DNA from: an uncultured Cellvibrio sp.
Lineage (GTDB): Bacteria; Pseudomonadota; Gammaproteobacteria; Pseudomonadales; Cellvibrionaceae
Direction: 5' to 3'
Assembly: GCA_946482385.1 (NCBI GenBank)
Contig: CAMLRI010000177.1
Coordinates: 1 to 5,635 of the forward strand
DNA length: 5,635 bases
The notes under the pieces were generated by a model. The model was not told where the DNA came from, made no database searches, and saw only the letters and a list, made by a program, of their open reading frames with translations. Each line of letters starts with the position of its first letter. Position 1 is the stretch's first letter. Made by a program: the position numbers and the translations under genes. This document shows, piece by piece, positions 5,168 to 5,635 of the stretch.

Positions 5168-5635
5168 TTAGTAGTCGTCGTTAGTGCTGATTACCATGGG
5201 CAGCGGCTGTGGCAAACCATTGCGGAAGCGCGCCCACATTTGCTCGCGCTCTATGCGCCCGCCGGGCAGCATGCGCAGGGTGCCGGTGGCTCCGTAAATA
5301 CGCATTTGTTCACTTTGCGCCAATTGTGGCAGGCGCGCATAAAGGCGAAATGCATCGGCGCCCAGGGCTTGCAAACGGTCGTATACGGCGGCGGATTGGC
5401 TGTATTTTTTAATGGCTTGTTTTTCGGTGCTGGTGTTGTCAAACAACCAGGGCATGGCGTTAAAGCGAATGCCGTTGAGATCGCGGTCTACCTTGGCATT
5501 GGGCTCGCCGGAATATACCTGGCTGGTGGCGTAAACCGGAATATTGCCGGCGTAATGGAAGGCAAAGGTGGGTTTGATTTGGCGCGCCTGGGCGGGGTTG
5601 GCGATCAGGAAAATCATATCCACATCGCTGCGGCT
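5168..5635 (-). CDS. lpoA: Penicillin-binding protein activator LpoA, C-terminal part (5' end cut by window)
   Basis: C-terminal 155 residues of an LpoA/YraM-type outer-membrane lipoprotein. In E. coli this protein spans the periplasm and stimulates the peptidoglycan synthase PBP1A. The frame is open to the window edge; the first visible residues, SRSDVDMIFLIANP, fit the conserved start of the last lobe of its periplasmic-binding-protein-like domain. Further matches to E. coli LpoA are the FNAMPWL region, the Y-DRLQALGADAF helix, and the GATGTLRMLPGGRI segment corresponding to the GNTGSLTANPDCVI stretch. It ends in NDDY. The signal peptide, lipobox and helical-repeat N-domain lie outside the window. 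Being first in this cluster, upstream of yraN and diaA, strongly supports the identity. An internal GTG at 5623 is not the real start. Confidence 0.92.
   Translation of the reverse strand, partial: SRSDVDMIFLIANPAQARQIKPTFAFHYAGNIPVYATSQVYSGEPNAKVDRDLNGIRFNAMPWLFDNTSTEKQAIKKYSQSAAVYDRLQALGADAFRLYARLPQLAQSEQMRIYGATGTLRMLPGGRIEREQMWARFRNGLPQPLPMVISTNDDY

Overview
All six genes found in this 5.6 kb window lie on the minus strand. The window reads as a piece of a gammaproteobacterial chromosome with moderate-to-high GC. The strongest clue is the order lpoA - yraN - diaA at the right-hand end, which matches the E. coli yraM-yraN-diaA and pseudomonad arrangements. Codon and protein style suggest the Cellvibrionaceae or relatives, but that family-level placement is inference. 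Both window edges cut through genes: the 3' end of an aminotransferase gene is missing on the left and the 5' end of lpoA is missing on the right.

Layout in transcription order (right to left): C-terminal part of lpoA, an activator of peptidoglycan synthase PBP1A (5168-5635, partial); yraN, UPF0102 nuclease-fold protein (4755-5132); diaA, a SIS-domain DnaA-binding initiator-associating protein (4104-4688); a 153-bp leader rich in small repeats; lemA, a membrane-anchored coiled-helix protein (3357-3950); a 159-bp spacer with a stem-loop and a duplicated motif; a 646-residue M48 membrane zinc metalloprotease with a long C-terminal helical extension (1257-3197); an 84-bp spacer carrying a perfect TATAAT box; and a PLP-dependent aminotransferase of the type Ic aspartate aminotransferase family starting at TTG (1-1172, partial).

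The genes form three functional blocks. lpoA-yraN-diaA is the widely conserved cell-envelope/replication neighbourhood. In E. coli and Pseudomonas the next gene is a BON-domain lipoprotein (dolP/yraP); here that place is taken by a lemA-M48 protease pair, a recurrent bacterial pairing whose joint function is not established but which is plausibly membrane-protein quality control. The aminotransferase looks like an independent transcription unit with its own promoter. No RNA genes, insertion sequences, CRISPR arrays or phage genes are visible. No gene-free stretch exceeds 160 bp. I do not see a clearly new system. The points most worth following are the two putative TerB-like segments in the protease tail, the repeat-dense leader of lemA, and the conserved DnaA-contact residues in diaA.
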